Positions 25,136 to 34,247 of a stretch of 64,000 bases of DNA are shown piece after piece (position 1 is the stretch's first letter; each line of letters begins with the position of its first letter). Under the pieces are notes generated by a model. It worked only from the letters and a program-made list of their open reading frames with translations, had not been told where the DNA came from and did no database searches. The position numbers and the translations under genes were made by a program. Location: contig DATJYO010000063.1 of assembly GCA_035499555.1 (NCBI GenBank), forward strand, positions 1-64,000. The letters are read 5' to 3'. Source of the DNA: Bog-159 sp035499555 (lineage in GTDB: Bacteria; Acidobacteriota; Terriglobia; Bryobacterales; Bryobacteraceae).

Positions 25136-26356
25136 GTGCATCGTCCAAAGATCGATTTGATCTTCATCGACTCGGGGGGCGGCCATCGGGCGGCGGCCAC
25201 GGCGCTGCAAGCGGTGATCGCCGAACAGCGGCGGCCCTGGGACGTACGGCTGCGCAACATTCAGGACCTGCTGGAGTCGATCGACGTCATCCGCAAGGTC
25301 ACGGGCATCCCGTTTCAGGAAATCTACAACATCATGCTGCGCCGCGGGTGGACACTGGGGACCGCGCAGTTGATACCGCCCATGCACCTGGCCATACGCT
25401 TGTTCCACGATGCGGAAGTACGCGTATTGGCGGCGCACTGGCGGCAGGATCCGCCGGACCTGGTGGTGTCGCTGATCCCGCACTATAACCGGGCGATCAA
25501 GGCGGCCCTCGCGCGCGCCTGTCCGTCTGCCGCGATGGTAACCGTGCTCACCGACATTGCGGATTATCCGCCTCACTTCTGGATGGAGCGGCAGGATCAG
25601 TACGTGATCTGCGGCTCGGACCGGGCGGCGGCGCAGGCCCGGTCGCTGGGTTATGCGGAGAGCCGGATCTTGCGCACATCCGGCATGATTCTGAACCCCA
25701 GGTTTTATGCCCTGCCGGCGATCGATCGGGCGGCCGAACGGGTGCGGCTGGGGCTGCGCCCGGATATGCCTACCGCACTGGTGTCGTTCGGCGGGCAAGG
25801 TTCGCTGGACGCGGTGAAGGTGGCGCGGGCCATCAATCGCTGCCGCGCCGGTGTACAGATGATCGTACTGTGCGGGCGGCATGTGGCGGCGGAGCGGAAA
25901 CTGCGCGCCATGCGGCATCGCGTGCCGGTGCACGTGGAAGGCTTCACCTCCGAGGTGCCGCGCTACATGCAACTGGCGGATTTCTTCATCGGCAAGCCGG
26001 GTCCGGGCAGTATCAGCGAAGCCCTGGCGATGCGGCTGCCGGTGATCGTGGAGCGCAACGCGTGGACGCTGGCGCACGAGCGCTACAACGCGGACTGGAT
26101 CGTGGAGCAGGACGTCGGGATCGTGGTGGGGAGCTTCGCGCGGCTGGGCCGCGCGCTGGCGGAGATGCTCTCGCCGGGGCGTTACGCGCGGTGCCGGGCG
26201 AACGCGGCGGCGGTTCGGAATTCGGCCGTGTACGAGATTCCGGAGCTGCTGGATCGGATTCTGAGCCAGCGGGGTCAGGATCGTAGCGCCGCCGCCTGGC
26301 AGATTGGCGCCCATAGCGCAGCCGAAACTTCCCGCCACCTCAGCTACGGCGGATGA
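25136..26356 (+). CDS. MGDG-synthase/MurG-like glycosyltransferase
   Basis: A 406-residue GT-B enzyme with a GTG start at 25136. The N-terminal domain carries FIDSGGGHRAAATALQ (the GGGH acceptor/lipid-binding loop of galactosyldiacylglycerol synthases) and SLIPHYNRAIKAAL; the C-terminal donor domain has ALVSFGGQGSLDAVKVA and FIGKPGPGSISEALAMRLPVIVE, matching the GxGxxxE-type UDP-sugar site of MurG/MGDG synthases. It probably adds a sugar to diacylglycerol or another lipid at the cytoplasmic membrane face. Its last 17 bases overlap the end of rsmB on the opposite strand. A phosphate-free glycolipid role would fit the pst genes in this window, but that is speculation. Confidence 0.8.
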   Translation: MHRPKIDLIFIDSGGGHRAAATALQAVIAEQRRPWDVRLRNIQDLLESIDVIRKVTGIPFQEIYNIMLRRGWTLGTAQLIPPMHLAIRLFHDAEVRVLAAHWRQDPPDLVVSLIPHYNRAIKAALARACPSAAMVTVLTDIADYPPHFWMERQDQYVICGSDRAAAQARSLGYAESRILRTSGMILNPRFYALPAIDRAAERVRLGLRPDMPTALVSFGGQGSLDAVKVARAINRCRAGVQMIVLCGRHVAAERKLRAMRHRVPVHVEGFTSEVPRYMQLADFFIGKPGPGSISEALAMRLPVIVERNAWTLAHERYNADWIVEQDVGIVVGSFARLGRALAEMLSPGRYARCRANAAAVRNSAVYEIPELLDRILSQRGQDRSAAAWQIGAHSAAETSRHLSYGG

Positions 26357-27416
26357 CGGCGGCAAAGAAGCCGTCGCCGGGATCGCGGCCGGGGATGCGC
26401 TCCGTTTGCCGGACCACCGTCGCGCCGGACACCGCCGCGGCCACCTCCTGATTTTCTTCCCGCTCGAGCGAGCACGTGACGTAGACCAGCAGGCCGCCGG
26501 GCGCCAGCACGCGAAGTCCCTGTTCCAGTAATGCGACTTGGCGTGCCTGCAGGTCCGCCAGATCGGCGGGCGTGAGGCGCCATTTGATCTCCGGATTGTG
26601 TGCCAGCGTACCGGTTCCGGAACATGGCGCGTCGATCAGGACGCGGTCAAACGGGTGCGCGAATGGCAACGGACGAGTGCCGTCCAGCAGGACCAGAGGG
26701 ACTCCCAGCGATTTGAGTGGCGCCAGGCGATGAAAGTGGATGTCGCAAGCAACCGCGCGCGCGCCCGCCGCGACGGCTTGCGCCGTCTTATTGCCGGGAG
26801 CGGCGCACAGATCCAGAAAAGTCATGCCGGGCCGGATCTCCAGCAGGGGTACGATCGATTGCGCGCCGATGTCCTGTATGCGGCCGGTGTCCGGGTTGAG
26901 GAAAGTCTGAGGGGTGCCCAGACCGGCGTGGGCGATCGCCGTTGCCGCCGCCGGCCCGTATTGCCGATCCCATCGCTCCAGCAGCCATCCGGGCAGCGAA
27001 AGCTCGGCGGCACGATGGGGCCAGGCGACCGGGTTGCGGGTCACCTTGCGCAGCACGGCGTTGGCGAATCCCGCGGCGGAACGTTTGCGCGCCCGTTTGA
27101 TCAGCGCGACGCTTTCGGAAACCGCGGCATACGCCGGAACGCGATCCAGGTGGCGAAGCTGGTAGATGCCCATCCGCAGCGCCAGGCGCACGGGCGCGTC
27201 CAGGCGCGCGGCGGGCTTGCCGGAATACAACTCGATCAGGTAGTCGAGCTGTCCCTGGAAGCGCAGGACGCCCAAAACGATTTCGGAGGCCAGCCCCGCG
27301 TCGCGCGGGTCCAGCGCCTGCGCGCGGGCGGCCAGCAGGTCGGAGGCGTAGCCGCCGCGCTCGACGGCGGCAAGAATGTCGAATGCCAGGACGCGCGCGG
27401 AGGGGTTACTGGCCAT
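26340..27416 (-). CDS. rsmB: 16S rRNA m5C methyltransferase RsmB-like
   Basis: A 358-residue RsmB/Sun family enzyme, which methylates C967 of 16S rRNA in E. coli. Residues about 5-130 form a NusB-like RNA-binding domain (LAFDILAAVERGGYASDLLAA, RMGIYQLRHLDRVPAYAAVSESV). The SAM domain follows: LDLCAAPGNKTAQ at 201-213, DAPCSGTG at 262-269 with catalytic Cys 265, and YVTCSLEREENQ at 312-323 with the releasing Cys 315. It is shorter than the E. coli protein (about 430 residues), mainly in the linker. It is the last gene of a minus-strand run and overlaps the previous gene by 11 bases. Confidence 0.9.
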   Translation of the reverse strand: MASNPSARVLAFDILAAVERGGYASDLLAARAQALDPRDAGLASEIVLGVLRFQGQLDYLIELYSGKPAARLDAPVRLALRMGIYQLRHLDRVPAYAAVSESVALIKRARKRSAAGFANAVLRKVTRNPVAWPHRAAELSLPGWLLERWDRQYGPAAATAIAHAGLGTPQTFLNPDTGRIQDIGAQSIVPLLEIRPGMTFLDLCAAPGNKTAQAVAAGARAVACDIHFHRLAPLKSLGVPLVLLDGTRPLPFAHPFDRVLIDAPCSGTGTLAHNPEIKWRLTPADLADLQARQVALLEQGLRVLAPGGLLVYVTCSLEREENQEVAAAVSGATVVRQTERIPGRDPGDGFFAAVIRRS

Positions 27417-27762
27417 CCTCCGGGGGAGTCCATTTCAGACCTCGGGCCCATTCGACGCTGACCAGCCGCGTGACATAAGTGACCCGTTTGCCGTTTTTCG
27501 CATCGCGGGGCAGATCGCACACGTTGCGGGTGACCAGGTCGGAGGGTCCTTTGACAAAGGCATGAATAGTGCACGCCAGGGACTGATAGCCGGGGGACGT
27601 GAATTGCGTCGTGACATCGAAGGCGACGATCGGATAAGGAAGGGCGTTGACGATCTCGTAGGAGAGCGAGCCGTTGACCTCCGTGACCCGCAGTTCCGCG
27701 GGGTCCTTCTGCGCCGCAACCGGCGCCGCGGCCAGCAGCATTGCCATTAGTGCTACACGCAT
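27406..27762 (-). CDS. Small secreted protein of unknown function
   Basis: A 118-residue protein with a signal peptide (MRVALMAMLLAAAPVAAQ). The mature part reads as a beta-rich fold (GSLSYEIVNALPYPIVAFDVTTQF, then THTH-like VKGPSDLVTRNVCDLPRDAKNG), with two cysteines near residues 63 and 82 that could form a disulfide. I do not recognise the family. It lies between yajQ and rsmB and its stop overlaps the rsmB start, which suggests co-transcription. Confidence 0.65.
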   Translation of the reverse strand: MRVALMAMLLAAAPVAAQKDPAELRVTEVNGSLSYEIVNALPYPIVAFDVTTQFTSPGYQSLACTIHAFVKGPSDLVTRNVCDLPRDAKNGKRVTYVTRLVSVEWARGLKWTPPEDGQ

Positions 27763-27801
27763 AGGCCTTTTCCCAATTCTAGCGCTCGGGAAGACCGGCG
27801 G

Positions 27802-28302
27802 TCAGAAAGTGCGGTAGTTGGTGAACTGCATGTCGATGCCGAAGTCGCTTTCGCGCAGCAGCTTGATTACGTTCTGCAGCGTATCGCGGTCCCGGCTGCT
27901 GACCCGCACCAGGTCGCCCTGGATGGAAGCCTGCACTTTGAGCTTGCTGTCCTTGATCGTGCGCACGATCTCGCGCGCCTTTTCGATCGGAATGCCCTGC
28001 TGCAAGGAGATTTCCTGCTTGACGGTCGAGCCGGCCGACGGAATCACGGTCCCATAGGTGAGGCCTTTGAGCGGCACCTTGCGCTTGACCAGCTTGCCTT
28101 CCAGGACTTCGATCACAGCCTTGAGTTTGTACTCGTCCTGGCTGGCGAGCATAATCTTGTGGTCCTTCATGTTCAGCTCGATGGAGGACTTGGAGTCCTT
28201 CAAATCGTAGCGCTGGTAGATTTCCTTGAGCGCCTGCTGGATGGAATTGCTGACTTCCGGCAACTCGATCTTGGAGACTACGTCGAAACTGTTATCGGGC
28301 AT
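27802..28302 (-). CDS. yajQ: YajQ family nucleotide-binding protein
   Basis: A 166-residue protein matching YajQ (DUF520) along its full length: the N-terminal MPDNSFDVVSKIELPEVSNS, the YDLKDSKSSIELN segment and the C-terminal SDFGIDMQFTNYR. The fold is a double ferredoxin-like unit. In Xanthomonas and Pseudomonas, YajQ homologues bind cyclic di-GMP or act as nucleotide-binding chaperones; whether this one does is unknown. Located five bases after the response regulator stop codon, on the same strand. Confidence 0.95.
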   Translation of the reverse strand: MPDNSFDVVSKIELPEVSNSIQQALKEIYQRYDLKDSKSSIELNMKDHKIMLASQDEYKLKAVIEVLEGKLVKRKVPLKGLTYGTVIPSAGSTVKQEISLQQGIPIEKAREIVRTIKDSKLKVQASIQGDLVRVSSRDRDTLQNVIKLLRESDFGIDMQFTNYRTF

Positions 28303-28307
28303 ACGGG

Positions 28308-28868
28308 TTAGCGGGTGTTGAGCGCGACCAGCACCTTTTCGGTGATCTCTTCAATGATAGCTGGGAGGGATGCATCCAGGGCGACCGTCACGGCGGCACG
28401 CACCTTTTCGGGATCGATCAGCGCCACCGTAGGGGCTTTGGAGGCGGCCGGTTTGGAGGGGGCGCCGGCGGCAGGATGCACTGCGGAGCCGCGATCCTTG
28501 GCGGCCCGATCGACGAGCGGCTTGACAGCTTCCAGCAGGACCGAGGCTTCGAAGGGCTTATGCACGACGCCGTCGGCCTGCACGCGGCGGACCTCGTTTT
28601 CATCCAGCGCGTCCTTGACGCCGGCGGTCAGCAGCACGCGCGCGTGCTTATGGCGCGGGCTGATCTTGATGTATTGGCAGATTTCGTAGCCGGAGCGGTG
28701 CGGCATCACCACATCGGCCAGCACCAGGTCGGGGTCCACGTCTTCCAGGCGCAATAAGGCGGAATCGCCATCGCTGACGGTGACCACCTCGAAGCCCTCC
28801 TGGGTCAGGATCTGCTCCCCCATGCGCTGCGCGTGGGGACTGTCATCGGCAAGCAGGATGCGGGTCAT
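28308..28868 (-). CDS. Response regulator with amphipathic C-terminal tail
   Basis: A 186-residue protein. Residues 1-120 form a receiver domain (RILLADDSPHAQRMGEQIL with acidic pair at 8-9; phospho-acceptor Asp 52 in LADVVMPHRSG; Thr 81 and Lys 104 in HKPF). After an Ala/Pro-rich linker, the last 40 residues form a probable helix, PEKVRAAVTVALDASLPAIIEEITEKVLVAL, with no DNA-binding domain. This suggests protein-protein output, as in FrzZ- or gliding-type regulators. Its start overlaps the bamD-like stop by four bases, and yajQ follows. The cognate kinase is not evident. Confidence 0.85.
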   Translation of the reverse strand: MTRILLADDSPHAQRMGEQILTQEGFEVVTVSDGDSALLRLEDVDPDLVLADVVMPHRSGYEICQYIKISPRHKHARVLLTAGVKDALDENEVRRVQADGVVHKPFEASVLLEAVKPLVDRAAKDRGSAVHPAAGAPSKPAASKAPTVALIDPEKVRAAVTVALDASLPAIIEEITEKVLVALNTR

Positions 28869-30223
28869 TTATCCTGCGGCGGCGTTTGCGTCGCGGGCTG
28901 TGCCGAGGCGGGCTGCGCGGCGGCCGGATGCCTGGACGCCTCTTTAGCGGCCAGCTTCTGCTTCTTCCGGGCGGCTTCCTGAGCTTTCTTGATAGCCCTC
29001 TTCCGTTCCTTTTCCGTCAGGGGGTGATTCGTCGCGAAAGGCTGCTGGACGACGGCCGGCTCGCCGGGCCGGTTGGGATCCGTGGCCGGTTGCGCGGCGG
29101 CAGCGGGTCCGCCGGCGGGCGGGTTGGCGCGCGCATCCGGCCGGCTGTCGAGTTCCTTGGTATCGGTACCCACGGCCGCGGTCACGTCGCTGGTTGTGGA
29201 TCCGCTGACCGTTCCTTCGGGTGCGCCGGCGCCGGGCACCTGCGGCACGCTGGCGGGGATCGTCGGCCGCATGGCTGTCATAGTGGGCGTTCCGGACTTG
29301 GCCGCGGCACGCACGTCCGGGCGCGATTTGAACATGTCGAGGCCGCGGCTGAGGAGACTGGATTTGGTGCGATTTTCGCGCTCGTATTTCATCCGCGCCA
29401 GGGCTACCGGATCCGCCTGCGGCACGGGCCTCTTCATGGCTTCCAGCTTCTGTTTGGCGCCCTGGGCGCGGTCGCTCAGCGGGTAATCCCGCACGATACG
29501 GGTGTAGGCGTCGGCGGCCCTATCCTCGAACCGGTCGCCCATGCGGTCATAGGAGTCCCCGAGCATCCAGAGAGCTTCGTCGGCCTGGCTGAATAGCGGG
29601 TACTGCTCCACTAATCCGATCAGGCGATTGGCAGCGGCGGGAAAGCTGCCTTTGTGATGATAGAAAATGGCGGCAGCGTACTCGTGCGCGGCCAGCACCT
29701 CCTGCACATCGCGCAGTTTCTGCTGCGTTTCGGGCGCGAACTTGCTGTTAGGCCAGCGCAGCAGCAACTGGCGGCATTCATCCTCCGCCCGGATGGCATG
29801 GATGGGATCCCGATCCACCTTGTCCATCTGTTTGTAGTGAATATCGCAAACTCGCTCCTGGGCCTCGGCCGCTTCTTCCATTTGCGGATAGAACAACTCG
29901 AAGTCCTTGTATTCGGCTTCGGCCTGGGCCAATCCGTGCGCGCCGCCCTCGCGGAACCAACTGTCGGCGATGGCCAGCTTCGCTTTGGCCAGGTATTCGC
30001 TGCTATCGTAGGTGTTGATGAGAGTCTGGAGGGTGAGGCGGGCGATCTCGTAACGGCTGTGTTCAATGTCGTTGATGGCGCGGTCGAACAGCCGCTTGTC
30101 GGGCTGCTCGCTGTTCTTAGTGATGGGGTCCGCGTACTTGTGGCGGCGTAGGCCGCACGAGGAAAGCAAGACGGCCGCAGCCACCACCAGCGTCAAACGA
30201 TGGATTACACGTGGATACATCAT
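28865..30223 (-). CDS. bamD: BamD/YfiO-like outer-membrane assembly lipoprotein with basic tail
   Basis: A 452-residue lipoprotein, ATG at 30223 (or the adjacent ATG 30220). Lipobox LLSSC gives Cys near residue 23. Residues about 45-290 contain tetratricopeptide-like units with BamD features (DKRLFDRAINDIEHSRYEIARLTLQTLINTYDSSEYLAKAKLAIADSWFREGG, and YPLFSQADEALWMLGDSYDRMG). BamD helps BamA insert beta-barrels. The C-terminal 150 residues are low-complexity Pro/Ala/Thr, ending in a lysine-rich tail (KERKRAIKKAQEAARKKQK), an extension not found in the 245-residue E. coli protein. Frame upstream of 30223 has no support. Confidence 0.8.
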   Translation of the reverse strand: MMYPRVIHRLTLVVAAAVLLSSCGLRRHKYADPITKNSEQPDKRLFDRAINDIEHSRYEIARLTLQTLINTYDSSEYLAKAKLAIADSWFREGGAHGLAQAEAEYKDFELFYPQMEEAAEAQERVCDIHYKQMDKVDRDPIHAIRAEDECRQLLLRWPNSKFAPETQQKLRDVQEVLAAHEYAAAIFYHHKGSFPAAANRLIGLVEQYPLFSQADEALWMLGDSYDRMGDRFEDRAADAYTRIVRDYPLSDRAQGAKQKLEAMKRPVPQADPVALARMKYERENRTKSSLLSRGLDMFKSRPDVRAAAKSGTPTMTAMRPTIPASVPQVPGAGAPEGTVSGSTTSDVTAAVGTDTKELDSRPDARANPPAGGPAAAAQPATDPNRPGEPAVVQQPFATNHPLTEKERKRAIKKAQEAARKKQKLAAKEASRHPAAAQPASAQPATQTPPQDK

Positions 30224-30303
30224 TTGCGGTAATTTCTTTCTATTTCGTTCCAGACCAGGATAGCAATTGATGGACCAGCATGGGTAGGGTTGCGGCGGCG
30301 GCT

Positions 30304-30978
30304 TTAACAGTAGCCGTCCTTCGCCCGTAGCGCCGCCTGGCGCAGCTCCACCATGGCGGCAGTCGGGTCCGGAGTGTGAAAGATCGAAGACCCTGTGACG
30401 ATCCAATCACATCCGGCACATACCGCATCGCCGATATTGTCCCGGGTGATGCCCCCGTCGATTTCGATGGCGAACGAGAGGCGCCGCTCGGATCGCAGGG
30501 CGGCCAGGCGGCGGACCTTATCGAGCGTGTAAGGGATGAACTCCTGGCCGCCGAATCCCGGATTGACGCTCATCACCAGGACGTAGTCCGCCAGCCCCAG
30601 GACCTGCTCGATGGTGGCGACGGGTGTCGCGGGATTGATCACCACGCCGGCGCGGGCGCCGGCCCGCTGAATCTCGCGCAGAGTGCCGTCGAGATGCGGG
30701 CAGGCCTCCTGGTGTACGATCACCTGGTCCGCCCCGGCTTCGATGAAGATGGGCGCGTACTTGTCCGGATCGGTGATCATGAGGTGCACGTCCAGGGTGA
30801 GGTGCGTGATTTTGCGGATCGAAGCCACCACGGGCGGACCCAGTGTGAGGTTCGGCACGAAATGGCCATCCATGACGTCGACGTGCAGCATGGTGGCGCC
30901 ACCGCGTTCCACCAGGGCAATCTGCTCCCCCAGACGGGCAAAATCCGCGGCCAGAATGGAGGGCAGGATCTCAGGCAT
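30304..30978 (-). CDS. rpe: Ribulose-phosphate 3-epimerase
   Basis: A 224-residue TIM barrel starting at ATG 30978. It shows ILPSILAADFARLGEQI, the metal-binding LHVDVMDGHFVPNLT, LDVHLMITDPDKY, the second acidic residue in MSVNPGFGGQEFIP and IEIDGGITRDN, and a phosphate-binding GSSIFHTPDP near the C-terminus. It interconverts ribulose-5-phosphate and xylulose-5-phosphate in the pentose phosphate pathway. Length and motifs are complete. First gene of the minus-strand run that continues through bamD. Confidence 0.95.
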   Translation of the reverse strand: MPEILPSILAADFARLGEQIALVERGGATMLHVDVMDGHFVPNLTLGPPVVASIRKITHLTLDVHLMITDPDKYAPIFIEAGADQVIVHQEACPHLDGTLREIQRAGARAGVVINPATPVATIEQVLGLADYVLVMSVNPGFGGQEFIPYTLDKVRRLAALRSERRLSFAIEIDGGITRDNIGDAVCAGCDWIVTGSSIFHTPDPTAAMVELRQAALRAKDGYC

Positions 30979-31069
30979 GGGCGGGATTAGTCTTGATTCT
31001 AGCATGCGCACCGGACTGCCTGAGGGCAGGCGAAACCGCTCCGCGGGTGGCGTCTTGGTACCATGAGGC

Positions 31070-32293
31070 GTGGCCTATTCCCTGCCTCGGCTGCGGCCCG
31101 CTCTGGACCTGTTCCCTTCCCCCGCTCCGGACCGTCCCGGTTTGCTCCTGCGCGACCCATATCGCTACTCCGAAGCCGTGCTGATCATCCCTCCGCCGCT
31201 AATCGAATGTCTGGGCTGCTTCGACGGGCAGCAGACGGACCTGGATCTGCGCTCGTTGCTGGTGCGTATCACCGGGGACTTGCAGGTCGGCCCGCTCGCG
31301 CAACACCTGGTGGAGACCCTGAGCTCGTCGGGGTTCCTGGAAGACAACGCATTCGCGGGCATGAAATCCGGCCGGGAGCGGGAGTTCGCCGAGTCGCCCA
31401 AGCGCGCGCCGGCGCACGCGGGCGGCGCCTATCCGCAGGGGATCGCCGACTTGCAGCGGACGATGGCACGGTACATGGATGGCGCCGCCGGAGTCCCGGC
31501 GCCGGCCGCGGGACTGTTCGGTATCGCCGCGCCCCATGTGAGCCCGGAAGGCGGGTGGCGATCCTATCGCGCGGCCTACCAGATGCTGGGGCCGGTACTC
31601 CGCGACCGGACATTCGTCATCCTGGCCACCTCGCACTACGGCGAGCCCGAACGCTTCGGCCTGACGCGCAAGCCGTTTGTGACCCCGTTGGGGGAGACCG
31701 CCACCGATACGGCCCTGGTGGACTGGCTGGAGGCGCACGGCGGTCCGGCGGTGCGCATGGAAGATTACTGCCACTCGTTCGAGCACACCGTCGAGCTGCA
31801 GGTGATTTTTCTGCAACACATTTATGGACCGGACATCCGCATCCTGCCGATTCTTTGCGGCCAGTTCGCGCATAGTTTGTATCTGGGCGGCGCACCGGAA
31901 TCCGACGACAACGTGCGGCGCTTCCTGGGGGCATTAGGGGAGATGGCCGCGCGCGAAGGCGATCGTCTCTTCTGGATTCTGGGCATCGACATGGCGCACA
32001 TGGGGGTGCGCTACAACGACGATTTCGAAGCCAGCGCCGACCGCGGCCGGATGGCGGAAGTGGCGGAACGCGACCGGCAGCGGATCGCGCGCATCGTGGA
32101 CGCGGATCCCGGCGGCTTCTGGGAACTGGTCCGGGAGAAACACGACGACCTGAAGTGGTGCGGCTCGTCGCCTTTGTACACCTTTCTGAAAGCGCTCCCG
32201 CGGGCGCGCGGCGAGCTGCTGCATTACGAGCAGTGGAATATCGATCCGCGCAGCGTGGTGAGCTTTGCGGGGATCGCCTTCTCGAAACCGTGA
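31070..32293 (+). CDS. Memo-family (AmmeMemoRadiSam B) protein with N-terminal winged-helix-like extension
   Basis: A 407-residue protein with a GTG start at 31070. The C-terminal 290 residues are a Memo domain: HAGGAYPQG, IAAPHVSPEGGWRSY, LATSHYGEPERFG, the metal-site segment CHSFEHTVELQVIFLQHIY, and LGIDMAHMGVRYND. In humans Memo1 binds copper; in bacteria the protein often occurs with AMMECR1 and a radical SAM enzyme, neither of which is nearby. Residues about 22-95 (LLLRDPYRYSEAVLIIPPPLIECLGCFDGQQTDLDL...) look like a PqqD/winged-helix module by hydrophobic pattern; this is an impression, not a proven match. The gene starts 90 bases from the divergent rpe. Confidence 0.82.
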   Translation: MAYSLPRLRPALDLFPSPAPDRPGLLLRDPYRYSEAVLIIPPPLIECLGCFDGQQTDLDLRSLLVRITGDLQVGPLAQHLVETLSSSGFLEDNAFAGMKSGREREFAESPKRAPAHAGGAYPQGIADLQRTMARYMDGAAGVPAPAAGLFGIAAPHVSPEGGWRSYRAAYQMLGPVLRDRTFVILATSHYGEPERFGLTRKPFVTPLGETATDTALVDWLEAHGGPAVRMEDYCHSFEHTVELQVIFLQHIYGPDIRILPILCGQFAHSLYLGGAPESDDNVRRFLGALGEMAAREGDRLFWILGIDMAHMGVRYNDDFEASADRGRMAEVAERDRQRIARIVDADPGGFWELVREKHDDLKWCGSSPLYTFLKALPRARGELLHYEQWNIDPRSVVSFAGIAFSKP

Positions 32294-32306
32294 TACAACA
32301 TCTCCT

Positions 32307-33392
32307 ATGCGCAGGCGGACGTTTTTGCAGGCAGCGTCTACGGCGGCGGTGGCAGCCATGAGTTCATCCGCGGAACCTCTTCCGATCAAACTGGGCTTCG
32401 ATTCGTATTCCATACGGGCGTTCGAATGGAAGGCGATCGAACTGCTCGATTACGCCGCCCGGCTGAAGCTCGACACGGTCCAGCTTTCCAGCCTGGGCGA
32501 TTATGAAAGCCTGGAACCGGGCTACCTGCAGAGAGTCAAAGATCACGCGGCGCGGGTGGGCGTGACGATCGATGCCGGCATCGGCTGCATCTGCCCGTCG
32601 TCGCCGGCCTACAACAAAAAGGAAGGCGAGCCGGAGGAGTACGTGACGCGCGGGCTGCGGGTGGCGCAGGCCGTGGGATCGCGAGTGATGCGTTGTTATA
32701 TGGGCACGCGCGACAACCGCCGGACGAAGCTGCCGCTCGAGGCGCACATCGAGAATACGGTGAAAGTCCTGCACGCGGTGCGGTCGCGGACGCTCGATGC
32801 AGGTATACGCATCGCCGTGGAGAATCACGCGGGGGACATGCAGGCGCGCGAATTGAAGGGGCTCATCGAGGCGGCTGGCAAGGATTTCGTGGGGGCGACG
32901 CTGGATACGGGCAATCCCATGTGGGTGGCCGAGGATCCGTTCCTCACGCTGGAGACCCTGGCGCCGTACGTGGCTACCTCGCACATCCGCGACAGCGCGG
33001 TGTTCGAGCATCCGCGGGGCGCGGCCGCGCAGTGGGTGGCGTTGGGCGACGGCTCGGTGGATTTTGTGCGGTTCGCGAGTCTCTTTCACAAACTGTGTCC
33101 CGCGGCATCCATGCAACTGGAGATCATCACGGGCCGGCCCCCTGAAGTGCTGCCTTATCTGGAGCCGGATTATTGGACTGCGTTCCGCAAGACCCCGGCC
33201 TGGGAATTCGCGCGTTTCGTGGCGCTGGCCAAAAGCGGCCGGCCGTTTCTGGGGAACATGGTGATCGGAGAGTGGTCCAACAACTCCCCGACCATCGAGG
33301 CGGCGCTGCGCGAGCAGCAGCGGGTGGACCTGGAGCGCAGCCTGGAGTACGCCAAGAAGAAGCTGGGAGTGGGTGTCCGCTGGCGGTCCTGA
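32307..33392 (+). CDS. Sugar phosphate isomerase/epimerase family protein, Tat-exported
   Basis: A 361-residue TIM-barrel protein from ATG 32307 with a Tat-type N-terminus (MRRRTFLQAASTAAVAAMSS). Barrel features are LKLDTVQLSSLGDY, IRIAVENHAGDMQARELKG (metal-binding Glu), FVGATLDTGNPMWVAEDP and YVATSHIRDSAVFEH. It differs in sequence from the similar gene at 12411-13436 but is of the same superfamily. Substrate not known. It ends 11 bases before a convergent membrane protein gene. Confidence 0.85.
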   Translation: MRRRTFLQAASTAAVAAMSSSAEPLPIKLGFDSYSIRAFEWKAIELLDYAARLKLDTVQLSSLGDYESLEPGYLQRVKDHAARVGVTIDAGIGCICPSSPAYNKKEGEPEEYVTRGLRVAQAVGSRVMRCYMGTRDNRRTKLPLEAHIENTVKVLHAVRSRTLDAGIRIAVENHAGDMQARELKGLIEAAGKDFVGATLDTGNPMWVAEDPFLTLETLAPYVATSHIRDSAVFEHPRGAAAQWVALGDGSVDFVRFASLFHKLCPAASMQLEIITGRPPEVLPYLEPDYWTAFRKTPAWEFARFVALAKSGRPFLGNMVIGEWSNNSPTIEAALREQQRVDLERSLEYAKKKLGVGVRWRS

Positions 33393-33402
33393 AGCCGCCG
33401 CG

Positions 33403-34149
33403 CTAACTGAGCAGGGCCTGAAGTGTGAGGTTAAGGCTGCTCAACTGGCGGACCAGTTCCTCTTCGCGCCCCGGCATCCAGGACGGGCGTAGCGTCTTCT
33501 TACGCTGCTCTCCGGCAGGGTTCAGCAGCACCAGCCAGGCCGCCAGGACGACCAGATCGACCGAATCCATGCTGACTCGGACTGCCGTCATTACACCGAT
33601 GCCGCCGGCGGCTAACAGGTGATAGATGAACGTCGAGCTTACGAAATAAATGCAGAAGATCAGGCTATGCCGGATGATGTTGCTGGTCAGGGAGATGGGG
33701 TATTGCAACAGCACGCCCAGGATGGTCAGCAGGAAGACCGCCAGGCTGAAATAGATCGCCCGCTCGGCCATGTAGATGCAGGACATCAAACGGGATTGAT
33801 CCGGTGCATGCGTAGGCGCCAGCAAAGTCACGCCGGCGGCAATCATGGCGATGACCACGGAAATCAGCAGAGACCATCGTCCCACGGTCGATAGCCCCCG
33901 GTAGTCATGCAGCACCAGAGCGAAGATCTCCAGAACCACCAGGACGTAGAACACCCACTGCAGCGGCTCGGTCAGTACCCAGACCTTCTGGTAAGTGCTG
34001 CCGGCGGTATCCAGCGGCGCCAGGGCCACACCGCGCGATACCTGAAATACCAGAAATAGGAAAAAGGCGCGGTAGCGGCGGTAAAGCCCGGACAGATACA
34101 GACGGCCAGCCAGCACGGCCGTGGCCATCGTGATCAGATTTTCGAACAA
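33403..34149 (-). CDS. Multi-pass membrane protein of unknown function
   Basis: A 248-residue protein with about seven hydrophobic segments at residues 7-20, 27-45, 60-80, 92-112, 128-150, 160-178 and 190-210. It has no recognisable catalytic motif. The C-terminus is charged (EQRKKTLRPSWMPGREEELVRQLSSLNLTLQALL). I do not recognise the family. It is transcribed toward the preceding isomerase and lies between it and the EEP-family gene. Confidence 0.6.
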   Translation of the reverse strand: MFENLITMATAVLAGRLYLSGLYRRYRAFFLFLVFQVSRGVALAPLDTAGSTYQKVWVLTEPLQWVFYVLVVLEIFALVLHDYRGLSTVGRWSLLISVVIAMIAAGVTLLAPTHAPDQSRLMSCIYMAERAIYFSLAVFLLTILGVLLQYPISLTSNIIRHSLIFCIYFVSSTFIYHLLAAGGIGVMTAVRVSMDSVDLVVLAAWLVLLNPAGEQRKKTLRPSWMPGREEELVRQLSSLNLTLQALLS

Positions 34150-34247
34150 GCCGCTTGTCCGCCTTCTCGCCAGACATATCGTCCGAAACTGGCGTGTACT
34201 TGCGCCAGTATCGCGAAAACAGGGGGTTGCCAGCCAGTGCCCGAAGG

